Origin: Paenibacillus_AM sp052180255
Lineage (GTDB): Bacteria; Bacillota; Bacilli; Paenibacillales; NBRC-103111
Assembly (NCBI RefSeq): GCF_052180255.1
Contig: NZ_CP197466.1
Span: forward strand, 4,320,030 to 4,384,029
Reading direction: 5' to 3'
Length of the DNA stretch: 64,000 nucleotides
Below the pieces are notes generated by a model. The model was not told the DNA's origin, did not search any database, and was given only the letters and a program-made list of their open reading frames with translations. Position 1 is the stretch's first letter. Each line of letters begins with the position of its first letter. Of the stretch, positions 8,851-17,371 are shown piece after piece. The position numbers were made by a program, and so were the translations under genes.

Positions 8851-11439
8851 TCATATATTCTCTTGCTTTAACGCATCAATAATGTTTTCCTTTTTTACTT
8901 TCGAGCCGGAATATAACATGGCGGAACCGACAATGACAAATACGGCGACAATGACAGACAGAATGCTCATCCAAGGGAGGGTGAACCCGTAGCTGAATTT
9001 GTTCGAAAATGCCCTATAGATCAGATACATCACGACGAAACTGACAGGGAGCCCGAACACCAGCGACTTGACCCCATAAAAAATACTTTCGTAGTTCATC
9101 ATTTTTGAAAAGCCTTTTGGCGTCATGCCTACGGATTTCAGCATCGCAAATTCTCGTTTGCGAAGGGATACGCCTGTCGAGATCGTATTAAAAATGTTTG
9201 CAATGGAAATCGCAGAGATTAATACGATAAAACCGTAAGAAAAGACGGACATCAATAGAATCTGTTGTTCTTCGCTTTTTCTGGATTGATATACATTGGA
9301 GACATTCAGATTGGTCTCATGCATCTCTTCTATTTCCTGCTGCGTTCTCATCGGCTCCGTGCTTTTCAAATGGAGGTACATCTGAACGTTACCAAGATCG
9401 TCGTCTGCCAATCGATTCATGACGCGTTCCGACACGATCATATTTAACCCGCCTACGCCTGTCGGACTCATCCCCATTGGAGCCTGATCCGTCAACGCGG
9501 CAACGGTCACTTCGCTTGCCTTCTTTTCCTTCCCATTTTCTTTATAGAAGTTCGTTACCTCGATACGTTGACCGACATTCGTATAGATGGCCTTCGTCTG
9601 AACGTATTTTCCCGTCCCCAGATCTTTGTAATGGATCCTATCCATCACGATCGCGGCGGGATGATCCGGATCCGTAAGCTGCGCGTAATCTGCGCCGACC
9701 GCTCTAGCATAGGCTTGTAGGCTCGAATCGTCCAATGCATGAATCTTAATATCGTAAGGGTATTTCCCTTCTTGCAGTAAGCTCTTATCCTTCTTCACCT
9801 TCGCCTGTAATTCATCGGCAATGATCGCTGCATCGACCCAAGCGTTCTTATACAACTCGCGAATCACGTTATATTCCGTGACGCCATTCAGGGATACAAT
9901 TGATTGCAACAGCCGATCGTCTATTCTTTTTCCGTTGCTGTGCAACACTTCAATATCATAATTGATGCCTTCCCGCGACAGTTCCAGAGATTGTTTCATG
10001 CCGGCCGTAAAAAACGATACCGTTAAAAACAAAACGATGCTGATGACAAGCGAAAATACGATGGCATGATATTTCCGTTTGTTCCTTTTTATGTTTTTCA
10101 GCCCGATCGCCGCTTCGATCCCGAAGAACTTGCGAATGAACTTCGACGTTTTCACAGCTTTGGCCGTAAGCTTGACGTCGGCAGTCTGGCGAATCGCATC
10201 CATCGCGGATACCTTGGATGCCCTGATCGCCGGGAGATACGACGAAATGAAAATCGTCAACAGCGATACAACACAAGTAATCAAGAGCGATAACGGCGTG
10301 ACGATAAGCGTCAGCTTTTCATTGGTCCATAATGCCCCTTCAATCATCGCGTTCATGAACCCAAAGGTGATCCCAATCCCAGCAAGACCGCATAAGATAC
10401 CAATAGGAATGCTGATCAATCCAATGACAACACCTTCAAACAGCACTGAATTTCGCTTCTGCCTTTTCGTTGCCCCCACGCTCGCCAGCATCCCTAAATG
10501 GCGGGAACGTTCCGAGACCGATATCGCAAAAGCATTATAGATCAGCGACACCGAGCCGATCATAATGACCGCCATAATGATCGCCGATAAGAAAAACACC
10601 ATGCTGGACGAGGTACTGCTTTTGGACAAGCCGTAAAAACGAAGCAAATTGTTATTATATTGGACTGTTTTAATATGATTTTTCTTAGCCAATTCCTCTG
10701 CATGAACGAATAAGAACGGATTGACGCGCTGCAACACCACAGATGCATCGATTTGATCGTTTGCCCCAATGATATTTTCATCGATATAGCTAATGACCGT
10801 ATACCCCGGGGCCCAAGCCGGTTCCCATACGGGACGCTTGATGAAGCCTACCACCGTATAATCCCTTGTCTTGGTATGCTGCAACGTTTCGATCAATTTG
10901 CCGTCTTCCCTACGCAGCGGTTCGATTTGACCCAGGGGATGCTCGGCCCCTTTCTCGACTCGTTCGCCGACGCTTAGGGTTAGACGATCACCGATTTCAT
11001 ATTTCACTTTGGCGTTCGTTGCCACGGCTTCGGAAATGACGACTTCCTTGTCCGTTTGCGGAAGACGTCCCTTGCTCAATTCAACCGGTAATTGCGCGAA
11101 CCCTTGTGTATCATATTCCTTGACGAACAAGTACGGTTTATTGGGATTTTGCCCCCCTTCTAATAGGGCATAGCCAAGATCTCTTGTAATCGCAACGGAT
11201 TTGGTTGCGTCATCGCCCTGTATCGCCGCAAGCTGTTCTTTGGTTACATCTTGATATTGGACATGCCACTCCCCAGTATCCGCAATGGCTTGCCTGATCA
11301 TTAAATCCGAAAAGGAAAAAACAAGCGTAGCGACAGCGGTCACCATGGCAACCGAAATGATGACGCCGATGATGGTTACGAAGGTTCGTCTCTTGTTCTG
11401 CTTCAGATGCCGGATAGTTAGCGTATTAACAATATTCAT
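8851..11439 (-). CDS. ABC transporter permease, FtsX/MacB-like, two permease domains
   Basis: Large permease of 862 residues. TM1 near the N-terminus (TIRHLKQNKRRTFVTIIGV) is followed by a long extracytoplasmic domain, an FtsX block of TM helices (about 275-420), a second N-terminal-like unit (about 435-470), a second extracytoplasmic domain, and a final FtsX block (about 730-862). The SVGATKRQ and SVGMTPKG loops are typical of this family. It overlaps the ATPase gene by 4 bases. With VanZ and the VanSR-like pair upstream, a role in envelope stress or resistance to cell-wall-active peptides is inferred; the substrate is not visible. Confidence 0.92.
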   Translation of the reverse strand: MNIVNTLTIRHLKQNKRRTFVTIIGVIISVAMVTAVATLVFSFSDLMIRQAIADTGEWHVQYQDVTKEQLAAIQGDDATKSVAITRDLGYALLEGGQNPNKPYLFVKEYDTQGFAQLPVELSKGRLPQTDKEVVISEAVATNAKVKYEIGDRLTLSVGERVEKGAEHPLGQIEPLRREDGKLIETLQHTKTRDYTVVGFIKRPVWEPAWAPGYTVISYIDENIIGANDQIDASVVLQRVNPFLFVHAEELAKKNHIKTVQYNNNLLRFYGLSKSSTSSSMVFFLSAIIMAVIMIGSVSLIYNAFAISVSERSRHLGMLASVGATKRQKRNSVLFEGVVIGLISIPIGILCGLAGIGITFGFMNAMIEGALWTNEKLTLIVTPLSLLITCVVSLLTIFISSYLPAIRASKVSAMDAIRQTADVKLTAKAVKTSKFIRKFFGIEAAIGLKNIKRNKRKYHAIVFSLVISIVLFLTVSFFTAGMKQSLELSREGINYDIEVLHSNGKRIDDRLLQSIVSLNGVTEYNVIRELYKNAWVDAAIIADELQAKVKKDKSLLQEGKYPYDIKIHALDDSSLQAYARAVGADYAQLTDPDHPAAIVMDRIHYKDLGTGKYVQTKAIYTNVGQRIEVTNFYKENGKEKKASEVTVAALTDQAPMGMSPTGVGGLNMIVSERVMNRLADDDLGNVQMYLHLKSTEPMRTQQEIEEMHETNLNVSNVYQSRKSEEQQILLMSVFSYGFIVLISAISIANIFNTISTGVSLRKREFAMLKSVGMTPKGFSKMMNYESIFYGVKSLVFGLPVSFVVMYLIYRAFSNKFSYGFTLPWMSILSVIVAVFVIVGSAMLYSGSKVKKENIIDALKQENI

Positions 11440-12119
11440 CGTCGAATCACCTCGTCTTTGGCAATCCTCCCGTCTTCAATCGAAATGATCCTGTCGGCTT
11501 GCAAGGCGATCCGTTCGTCGTGCGTGATAACGATCAGCGTCTGATGATAGGTTTTATTCAGCATTTTTAATAAGTCGACGATTTCGCTGCTATTCTTACT
11601 GTCCAGATTCCCGGTCGGTTCATCGGCCAGCATGATCGCAGGATTGCCGATGAGCGCTCTGCCGATCGAGACCCGTTGCTGCTGCCCACCTGATAACTGA
11701 TTCGGCAGATGGTTTAGTCGATGCTGCAAATTCAACGTATTCACAAGGCCATCCAATTGTTTTTGATCTACCTTTTGTTTATCCAACAAGAGTGGCAGCG
11801 TAATATTTTCTTCAACCGTCAGGACGGGAATCAGATTGAAAAATTGGTAGATCAGGCCGATTTGCCTGCGTCGAAAGATGGCTAACTGCGTTTCGTTCAA
11901 GGCATACATGTCCGTATCCTGAACATAAACTCTACCGCCAGTCGGCCGATCCACGCCGCCCAGCATATGAAGGAGCGTCGATTTCCCCGATCCGGAAGGG
12001 CCGATAATTGCGACGAACTCGCCTTTTTGAACTGAAAAAGAAACATCGTCAAGCGCCTTCACCGCCGATTCGCCTGTGCCGTATATTTTAGACAGATGCT
12101 CGATTTTTAAAATTTCCAT
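11436..12119 (-). CDS. ABC transporter ATP-binding protein (MacB/LolD type)
   Basis: The 227-residue nucleotide-binding subunit shows Walker A GPSGSGKST, Q-loop (IYQFFNL), signature LSGGQQQRVSIGRAL, Walker B IMLADEPTGNLD and the H-loop VITHDE. It energises the overlapping two-domain permease, as in mechanotransmission-type exporters that do not move substrate through the membrane themselves. It lies 24 bp downstream of the VanZ-family gene, in one minus-strand operon. Confidence 0.95.
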   Translation of the reverse strand: MEILKIEHLSKIYGTGESAVKALDDVSFSVQKGEFVAIIGPSGSGKSTLLHMLGGVDRPTGGRVYVQDTDMYALNETQLAIFRRRQIGLIYQFFNLIPVLTVEENITLPLLLDKQKVDQKQLDGLVNTLNLQHRLNHLPNQLSGGQQQRVSIGRALIGNPAIMLADEPTGNLDSKNSSEIVDLLKMLNKTYHQTLIVITHDERIALQADRIISIEDGRIAKDEVIRR

Positions 12120-12143
12120 GGCTATACCTCCTTTTCTTGATGC

Positions 12144-13082
12144 TCAACTCCATTTATAGACCATCTCTCGAAATCCAACATCCCATAGAGTTTCATTTCC
12201 CTCCAGCGTGATCGTAAGCTCATTGGCTTGCGGGAGAAAAATTTCCGACATATCCGGCTCACGGCGTTGCGATTCTGCAGATACGGACAGGAACTCGTGT
12301 CCATCGACGGTAACCCTAATGCTGCCATGGAAATCCTCTTGATCGGGGATTCCATAATGCATGGAGAGATAGATCTCCTCCCTATTGCCCAACGTATATG
12401 TATACGTTTCTTTTTTTTTGCCTTCGACGCGATACGCATTATATTTGGGTTCCACGTTTTGACCGCCAATCTTCAGAATGTACCGTTTGGTACCCGTCGA
12501 TAGATTCCCATTTCTGTCTTTCAATTCGTTGATCGCCACAAAGGGACCCATTTCTTTGGTGAACGCTTGATCAACCAGCCCGAAGACCCCCCATACCCCG
12601 AGCATCAGGACAACACTGGAAATGCCCGTAGCAACCATATTCATCCAATTGTTTTTCATACGAAAGCCAAGCTTGTACGCCCCAAATCCGATGGCTGCAC
12701 CCGATGCGTTCTGTATGACGTCGTTCATGTCGAAGCTTCCAAGGAACGTTAGTGCCTGAATCGTCTCCAGCATGAGAATGGATAGAATGAACCCTGTCAT
12801 GAATCGAATAAAGTTGGTCCGATATAGTAGCGGAATCAAGACCCCAACAGGGATGAAGGCTACGATGTTCCCGAAACCCACAATGTCCATCAGCGTAGGA
12901 TGTAGAAGATCAGATAGACCTGGCAGCCTAAAAAAACTGTCCGGTAAGAACATAAAGGTGTACTCGGTAATTTGATCTACCGTGTCTAATCTACCGAAAG
13001 CGAAAAACAGAAAATAAAGAATCAACAGGGTATAACCTATTGTGATGGCCAAAATAATCTTACGGTGTTGCTGCAATTGCAT
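12144..13082 (-). CDS. VanZ-family membrane protein with an extra C-terminal domain
   Basis: The 312-residue protein has an N-terminal VanZ-like domain with about five TM helices (the PVGVLIPLLYR and SFDMNDVIQNASGAAIG regions are typical). A roughly 130-residue C-terminal soluble part is predicted beta-rich. VanZ proteins give low-level teicoplanin/lipoglycopeptide tolerance in some Gram-positives. ATG 13082 was chosen because GGAGGT lies 6 nt upstream; the longer 13103 start lacks one. Candidate response-regulator repeats and a -10 box lie just upstream (13116-13159), so this gene probably heads the transporter operon. Confidence 0.88.
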   Translation of the reverse strand: MQLQQHRKIILAITIGYTLLILYFLFFAFGRLDTVDQITEYTFMFLPDSFFRLPGLSDLLHPTLMDIVGFGNIVAFIPVGVLIPLLYRTNFIRFMTGFILSILMLETIQALTFLGSFDMNDVIQNASGAAIGFGAYKLGFRMKNNWMNMVATGISSVVLMLGVWGVFGLVDQAFTKEMGPFVAINELKDRNGNLSTGTKRYILKIGGQNVEPKYNAYRVEGKKKETYTYTLGNREEIYLSMHYGIPDQEDFHGSIRVTVDGHEFLSVSAESQRREPDMSEIFLPQANELTITLEGNETLWDVGFREMVYKWS

Positions 13083-13115
13083 TGTCTTACCTCCATCGTT
13101 CATCTGATGAATATC

Positions 13116-13159
13116 ATTTTATCTGTCTAAAATGACTTTCCAGTGACGATGGAGGTGAC
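13116..13159 (-). promoter_or_regulatory. Candidate response-regulator-dependent promoter of the vanZ-ABC operon
   Basis: On the minus strand three GTCA direct repeats, spaced 12 and 11 bp (TGAC on plus at 13156, 13144 and 13133), precede a TAAAAT -10 box (plus 13116-13121). No good -35 is present. Direct repeats about one helical turn apart are what OmpR-family regulators bind, so the module's own regulator (14186) is the likely activator. The binding itself is inferred. Confidence 0.4.
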
Positions 13160-13183
13160 AATTCATTCACTTACGATATGCCG

Positions 13184-14185
13184 TTAAATCACTTGCTTAT
13201 AAAATTTAATCCGAAACTGCGTACCCTTGCCTCCGTCGCTCGTCACGTCGATCACACCGTTCTGGCTGGCAATGATGCTGTGAGCCATCGCAAGTCCTAT
13301 GCCGATGCTCCCTTCGCCGGCGTTCTTTCCTTTGTAAAAACGTTTGAAAATATAGGGCAAATCTTCTTTCGGAATGCCTTTACCGTTGTCAGCAATGACG
13401 ATTTCCGCAAATAACGCGTTCTCGGAAAATGCGATGGCGATCGCTCCGCCTTCAGGCGTATGCTCCACGCCGTTCTTCAATATATTGATGACCGCTTCGG
13501 CAGTCCAATTGAAATCGCCGACAAAAGAGACGTCGTCATCACCCGCGACGGAAACCGTCTGTCCCTTAATATCCATCGGAATCAGCACCGGCTCTAATGC
13601 CTTTTCGATCAGGTTCTTTATGTGTATTCGATCTTTTTTGAATGGGATGGTCTTTGCATCAATTTTCGATAACTTTAGCAAGGAAGAAACCAGCCAATCG
13701 ATGCGATCAAGCTGGACGCGAATATGATGGGTGAACTCCGATCTTTTGGCCGGAGGTAGGTCAGGGGCGCTTAATAAATCCGCCATCACCGTCATGGAGG
13801 TAAGCGGTGTTTTGAGCTGATGCGAAATATCGGAGATGGCATCCGTCAGTTGAATTTTGTCCCGCTGCAATAGTGACCGGTGCTCCGATAGCATGAGCGT
13901 CACTTTGTAAATATCATTCTTGAGAATGCTCAGCTCGCCTTCTTGATTATCGCGAACGTCAAGGAAATCATTGCCGTTGCTGATTTCCCGCAAATAGGCG
14001 GACAGCTTCGCTAGCTCGCGATATCTCCATCTCGTGAATAACAAGCTTGTGCTAATAAGCAGCATGGATAGAATGAAGACGAGCGCCACAGTGCCGGACG
14101 AAATGAAAGCAGCGACGACGATCGCCGTTAAGCTGATCAAGCCCATAACGAGCAATAATCGTTGAATTTCTCGATTGCGCATCAT
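13184..14185 (-). CDS. Sensor histidine kinase (VanS/BceS-like, short sensor loop)
   Basis: Kinase of 333 residues. Two TM helices at about 8-30 and 33-52 have almost no external loop, as in intramembrane-sensing kinases that take their signal from a partner transporter. The H box is SDISHQLKTPLTSM, the N box ILKNGVEHTPEG, the G1 box DNGKGIPKEDL and the G2 box GSIGIGLAMA. It lies in the same operon as, and 1 base from, the regulator gene at 14186. The ABC transporter downstream is a plausible sensing partner. Confidence 0.92.
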   Translation of the reverse strand: MMRNREIQRLLLVMGLISLTAIVVAAFISSGTVALVFILSMLLISTSLLFTRWRYRELAKLSAYLREISNGNDFLDVRDNQEGELSILKNDIYKVTLMLSEHRSLLQRDKIQLTDAISDISHQLKTPLTSMTVMADLLSAPDLPPAKRSEFTHHIRVQLDRIDWLVSSLLKLSKIDAKTIPFKKDRIHIKNLIEKALEPVLIPMDIKGQTVSVAGDDDVSFVGDFNWTAEAVINILKNGVEHTPEGGAIAIAFSENALFAEIVIADNGKGIPKEDLPYIFKRFYKGKNAGEGSIGIGLAMAHSIIASQNGVIDVTSDGGKGTQFRIKFYKQVI

Positions 14186-14869
14186 CTAATCACCGACCTT
14201 ATAGCCTAAACCGCGTACCGTTTTGATCAAAGTCGGATGCCCTGGGTCATCCTCCAACTTTTCCCTCAACCTTTTGATATACACCGTTAACGTATTGTCG
14301 TTCACGAAGTCGCCGGCCACGTCCCAGATTTGCTCTAAGAGCTGATTCCTTGTGAGGACCTGTCCAACGTGGTTGCCGAAGATCAGCAATAAGCGATATT
14401 CCAAGGCGGTCAACGCAATTTCGGCGCCGTTTTTATACACTTTCCCTTCCAGCGCATTGATTCGGACATTGCCGATGTCGATGATCGATCTGGCGTGGGA
14501 CGGCTTCTGGTATCTCCGCAAGACGGAATTGATCCGAGAGAGCAGCTCACGAACTCGAAAAGGTTTGGTAATGTAATCGTCGGCTCCCATGTCGAGACCC
14601 ATCACGACATTGACCTCATCGTCGATTACCGTTAAGAAGATGACCGGAATGTCTCGTCGCTTTTTCACCATCTTGCACAATTCATAGCCGCTCCCGTCCG
14701 GAAGCTGTAAATCGAACAAACATAAAGCGAACTGATCCATGTCTTCGGCAAGCACTTTTTTGGCTGAGGCGATATCATGGCAGAGAACGGTTGGATAACC
14801 ATCTTGCTGCAGCGAATATTCCAGTCCCGACGCGATCGTCTTATCATCTTCGACTAATAGAATTTTCAT
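14186..14869 (-). CDS. OmpR-family response regulator (VanR/BceR-like)
   Basis: The 227-residue protein has receiver residues D8/D9, phospho-site D53 (LCLFDLQLPDGSG) and the conserved lysine in ITKPFRV. Its C-terminal winged helix is typical (TRNQLLEQIWD, TVRGLGYKV). First gene of the regulator-kinase pair. Likely targets are its own transcript and the vanZ-ABC operon, where spaced GTCA repeats are visible. Its upstream region overlaps repeat R6 within about 45 bp. Confidence 0.93.
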   Translation of the reverse strand: MKILLVEDDKTIASGLEYSLQQDGYPTVLCHDIASAKKVLAEDMDQFALCLFDLQLPDGSGYELCKMVKKRRDIPVIFLTVIDDEVNVVMGLDMGADDYITKPFRVRELLSRINSVLRRYQKPSHARSIIDIGNVRINALEGKVYKNGAEIALTALEYRLLLIFGNHVGQVLTRNQLLEQIWDVAGDFVNDNTLTVYIKRLREKLEDDPGHPTLIKTVRGLGYKVGD

Positions 14870-14910
14870 ATGCAGATCATCCTTACGATTGGATTAATTA
14901 TTCAAAAAAA

Positions 14911-14958
14911 TATTTCGCCGTTACTTATGGTATGGCTCACCGCGCTGTTTGTAACGGT
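14911..14958 (-). repeat. rlmH-end-like attachment repeat R6
   Basis: The minus strand reads GGT-GAG-CCA-TAC-CAT-AAG-TAA (GEPYHK-stop). The left arm ATTTCGCCGTTA is identical to that of R2; the right arm is partly degraded (GTAACGGTAAG). It separates the transporter module from the methyltransferase module. Confidence 0.8.
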
Positions 14959-14965
14959 AAGTTTT

Positions 14966-15000
14966 AAGGCCATCCTTTGCAGGATGGCCGTTTCTTTTTA
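14966..15000 (+). terminator. Orphan plus-strand terminator beside R6
   Basis: The perfect 9-bp stem GGCCATCCT / AGGATGGCC with loop TTGC is followed by GTTTCTTTTT. The T-tract is on the plus strand, yet no plus-strand gene precedes it. On the minus strand it lies 37 bp after the methyltransferase stop and could end that transcript with a weak T-tract. It may be a relic of a lost gene. Confidence 0.55.
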
Positions 15001-15036
15001 TAACGATCACTTAATTACCATCATATTCTAGCATCG

Positions 15037-15828
15037 CTACACAGTTACACGAACTATGTACGCCTGACCTGTTACACGAAATCCTTTATCGGTTGCGTTT
15101 TCGGAAAATATTCTTTCGATTTCGGGCAAACTCTCGTTAATGACCATTTCATATACCGAAGGAGCCTGTCCAAAACAACATACTCTAACTACATCCATAG
15201 GCTCAAGCAAATAAGAAGCACTTCTAATTGTTTCAATATTGGCCTGCTTGAGCAGCATACCCCTTTCCAGACTATCCTTAATTTTATTCAATATAGGGGT
15301 CCCTTCAGGAACCGGTTCGAATAGGTTAGGGAAAAGGTATGATAATTCCGGTGATAAATGATCGCCTGGGTGGAGACTAAGAATGCGCCCGCCTGGTTTA
15401 ATGATTCTTTTTAAATCTAGGTAAGCAGAAGTTGGACCTTTTCGATTATAAGCGCAATCAAATTCCTCAGATTCAAATGGAAGTCGATTTCCCGTGTCAG
15501 CAATCACAAATGATACGTTAGAAAGATTATTGTTTCTACCGTTTTCAATGAAATCACTTGTAATATCAATACCGACAATTTGCTTTGCAATCGAACTCCA
15601 ACGAATGGTAAAGTCGCCGTGACCACAACCAATATCTATAACCTTATTCTTAACAACCATTCGAGAAACTTCTTCTTCAAAAAGAGCCTCGGCATCAGGC
15701 TCTGACACTGTAGAATTCCACGGTAGTGAATATTGTCCTGTCAGTTTGCCGAGTTGAGCATACCATCCATGAGAATGAGGTGTTAACCAATCTCTATGCG
15801 TTCTTGGGTTAACCAATTTGTAAACCAA
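15037..15828 (-). CDS. Class I SAM-dependent methyltransferase
   Basis: The protein has 263 residues. Motif I is VIDIGCGHGDFT, an acidic residue ends strand 2 (VGIDIT), and motif post-I includes FVIADTGNRLPFESEEFD, the usual layout of a UbiE/Methyltransf_11-like small-molecule methyltransferase. The substrate is unknown. TTG 15828 is the start: GGAGG sits 7 nt upstream, while the longer ATG 15891 has no ribosome-binding site. It is the only intact gene in the module between R6 and R5; a recombinase-like relic (16113-16345) is its neighbour. Confidence 0.85.
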   Translation of the reverse strand: MVYKLVNPRTHRDWLTPHSHGWYAQLGKLTGQYSLPWNSTVSEPDAEALFEEEVSRMVVKNKVIDIGCGHGDFTIRWSSIAKQIVGIDITSDFIENGRNNNLSNVSFVIADTGNRLPFESEEFDCAYNRKGPTSAYLDLKRIIKPGGRILSLHPGDHLSPELSYLFPNLFEPVPEGTPILNKIKDSLERGMLLKQANIETIRSASYLLEPMDVVRVCCFGQAPSVYEMVINESLPEIERIFSENATDKGFRVTGQAYIVRVTV

Positions 15829-15983
15829 AATATCACCTCCAAGTATATATTTTGCCGGCCAGCACGAATAGTTTATAGAATTTTTTACCAAAAGTATAGA
15901 CTTATAAAGTTCATGGATTTATAATACTATTATAGGGAATCGGGATAGGTACCCTCTGCTTAAAATCACTCAAAAATATCTAA

Positions 15984-16010
15984 ACGACACCTTTACAGTG
16001 TCGTTTTTTT
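15984..16010 (+). terminator. Orphan plus-strand intrinsic terminator
   Basis: The 7-bp stem ACGACAC / GTGTCGT with a 7-nt loop is followed by six or more T. No plus-strand gene lies upstream within the module, so it may be left over from a deleted gene. Confidence 0.6.
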
Positions 16011-16072
16011 GTTCATCAAAACTCGTATTCAGTGAGCTTTTATACATATATCATAATTCTGACTTTTACCAA

Positions 16073-16098
16073 GCCCCCTTTTCGAGGGGTATTTTTTA
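16073..16098 (+). terminator. Possible plus-strand terminator
   Basis: A short GC stem CCCC / GGGG with loop CTTTTCGA is followed by TATTTTTTATTTT. It lies directly before the ribosome-binding site of the recombinase-like relic. Confidence 0.4.
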
Positions 16099-16112
16099 TT
16101 TTCAGGAGGGAT

Positions 16113-16345
16113 ATGAAAACGAAGTAAGATGTTCTAGCAAACCGTAAATCCGGGGCGGAGCGCCAGCTTGACGAAAACCAAGCCGCCCCCATCCCACTTC
16201 AGCTCGTACGCAAAGCGCTCAGCGACTTCAACGGGCTCCTGCAGTCCTCTCCGTCGAGACTCAGAAGACTATAATTCAGACCATAGTGAAGCAGATAGCC
16301 GTTCAGCAAGGCCAAAAGCTTCGAGGCATTCCAGCGTTACCATAG
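16113..16345 (+). pseudogene. Relic of a serine recombinase (start codons plus C-terminus, frameshifted)
   Basis: AGGAGGG (16104) precedes ATG AAA ACG AAG and then a stop, the usual opening of large serine recombinases (MKTK…). Downstream, two frames join into one C-terminus: RKALSDFNGLLQSSP in frame with 16137, then SVETQKTIIQTIVKQIAV followed by QQGQKLRGI in the next frame, ending at TAG 16343. This resembles the C-terminal region that follows the recombinase and zinc-ribbon domains in Ccr-like and other large serine recombinases. The catalytic domain is missing. The identification rests on pattern recognition; 58 bp further on lies repeat R5. Confidence 0.5.
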
Positions 16346-16402
16346 TCCGAAACCTTCACACATATATACAAATCTATGCCCCGCAAGGAATCCTGCAAAA
16401 AA

Positions 16403-16451
16403 ACTTGCCCTTATTTATGATATGGTTCACCGTAACATTTATAAAGCGAAA
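16403..16451 (-). repeat. rlmH-end-like attachment repeat R5
   Basis: The minus strand reads GGT-GAA-CCA-TAT-CAT-AAA-TAA (GEPYHK-stop). Its downstream flank is the AAAAACTTGCC type also found at the native rlmH end and in R3, not the ATTTCGCC type. A recombinase-like relic ends 58 bp away. Confidence 0.78.
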
Positions 16452-16620
16452 TTAGGTCTTTCTTTAATCTCCAACTATGCCCCAATGACGCCATACCCAT
16501 CCGATTGGAGCACAGTCGCCACATTTTGGATGCTCTTTTGGCAGGGCTAGGTAAGCAGAGACTGCGTGTGCTGCCGAAGAGCGGAATCGACGTAGTGCGG
16601 GTCGTAACAGTATTTTGTCG

Positions 16621-17169
16621 TTAAATTTCTCGTTTGACATTCATGCCCGTTCTATACATTTTTTCTGCTTCAATAGGACTTTCTTTTGCCGTCATGTGGT
16701 TCGGAATTACCCGACAAACTTGAACCGGCCCACCGAATACAGCCGACCTATACTTTTCCACATGCTGCTTGGGCAAGGGGCGATTATAATAGCCAGGTAC
16801 ATATTTATTGATCATTTCCTGAAGTACATGGGTGGCTTCATCCAAATCTGTGATCGGCTCTGCTTGTCCAAATATCATTACGCTCATATAAGCCGTATCC
16901 GTTTTGGCAGGTACCGGGTCCGTTATAGTTCCGTATTCCTCACATACCGTAAAACATATCTCTGGATTTTCACTCATGACCTGATTACGTCTTCCATCTC
17001 CAGCTCCGTGAAAATAGAGTTTCCCCTCAGTCCATACATAATTAAGCGGTACAACATAGGGTAGATTCCCATCAACCAACCCAAGATACCCAATTCTCGC
17101 TTGGTGAAGGAAACTTTCAATTTTCTCTTGATCCTGGCATTCCCTGATCTTGTAACGAACTGAATTCAT
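16621..17169 (-). CDS. Pyridoxamine 5'-phosphate oxidase family (FMN split-barrel) protein
   Basis: The 182-residue protein starts with the IESFLHQARIGYLGLVDGNLPYVVPLNYVW pattern of the small FMN-binding split-barrel group (NimA-like/PNPOx-like), here split as ARIGYLGLVDGNLPYVVP. The following LYFHGAGDGRR is the typical flavin phosphate-binding strand-turn. Such proteins reduce or bind small aromatic or tetrapyrrole ligands; nitroimidazole reduction is one known role. It is divergently transcribed from the MocR/PdxR-type regulator at 17372, a common pairing, and is its likely target. Confidence 0.87.
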   Translation of the reverse strand: MNSVRYKIRECQDQEKIESFLHQARIGYLGLVDGNLPYVVPLNYVWTEGKLYFHGAGDGRRNQVMSENPEICFTVCEEYGTITDPVPAKTDTAYMSVMIFGQAEPITDLDEATHVLQEMINKYVPGYYNRPLPKQHVEKYRSAVFGGPVQVCRVIPNHMTAKESPIEAEKMYRTGMNVKREI

Positions 17170-17371
17170 TTCTAAAAACTCCCTTCATTCATAAAATATT
17201 CATCCCACTCCAATTGTCTTCAAGAGTGCGGCAACGACCAGATTGCAAATACCATCGTTATTACGGTAGTATATCAATAATTGGATTGTGTCAAAATATC
17301 CAAAAATCACGTTTATGAGCAATCCATACTTAATAAATTATGGTTGGAGCTTCTATTTGGAGGTGCGTACA

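Larger units (their letters stand above)
15829..16620. other. Long intergenic region (792 bp) with terminators, a recombinase-like relic and repeat R5
   Basis: It contains two plus-strand terminator-like hairpins (15984-16010 and 16073-16098), the relic at 16113-16345 and repeat R5 (16403-16451). Between 16452 and 16620 I see no gene. The open frame at 16168-16455 runs through the relic and the repeat, has no ribosome-binding site, and is not believed to be a gene. Confidence 0.6.

Noticed and set aside
16168..16455. 95-codon plus-strand open frame in the methyltransferase module
   Set aside because: It runs in the wrong frame for most of the recombinase-like relic and through repeat R5; no ribosome-binding site.
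17170..17371. TCCAAT inverted words as a firm MocR operator
   Set aside because: The words are short, about 60 bp apart and imperfect; mentioned with the gene but not called as a feature.
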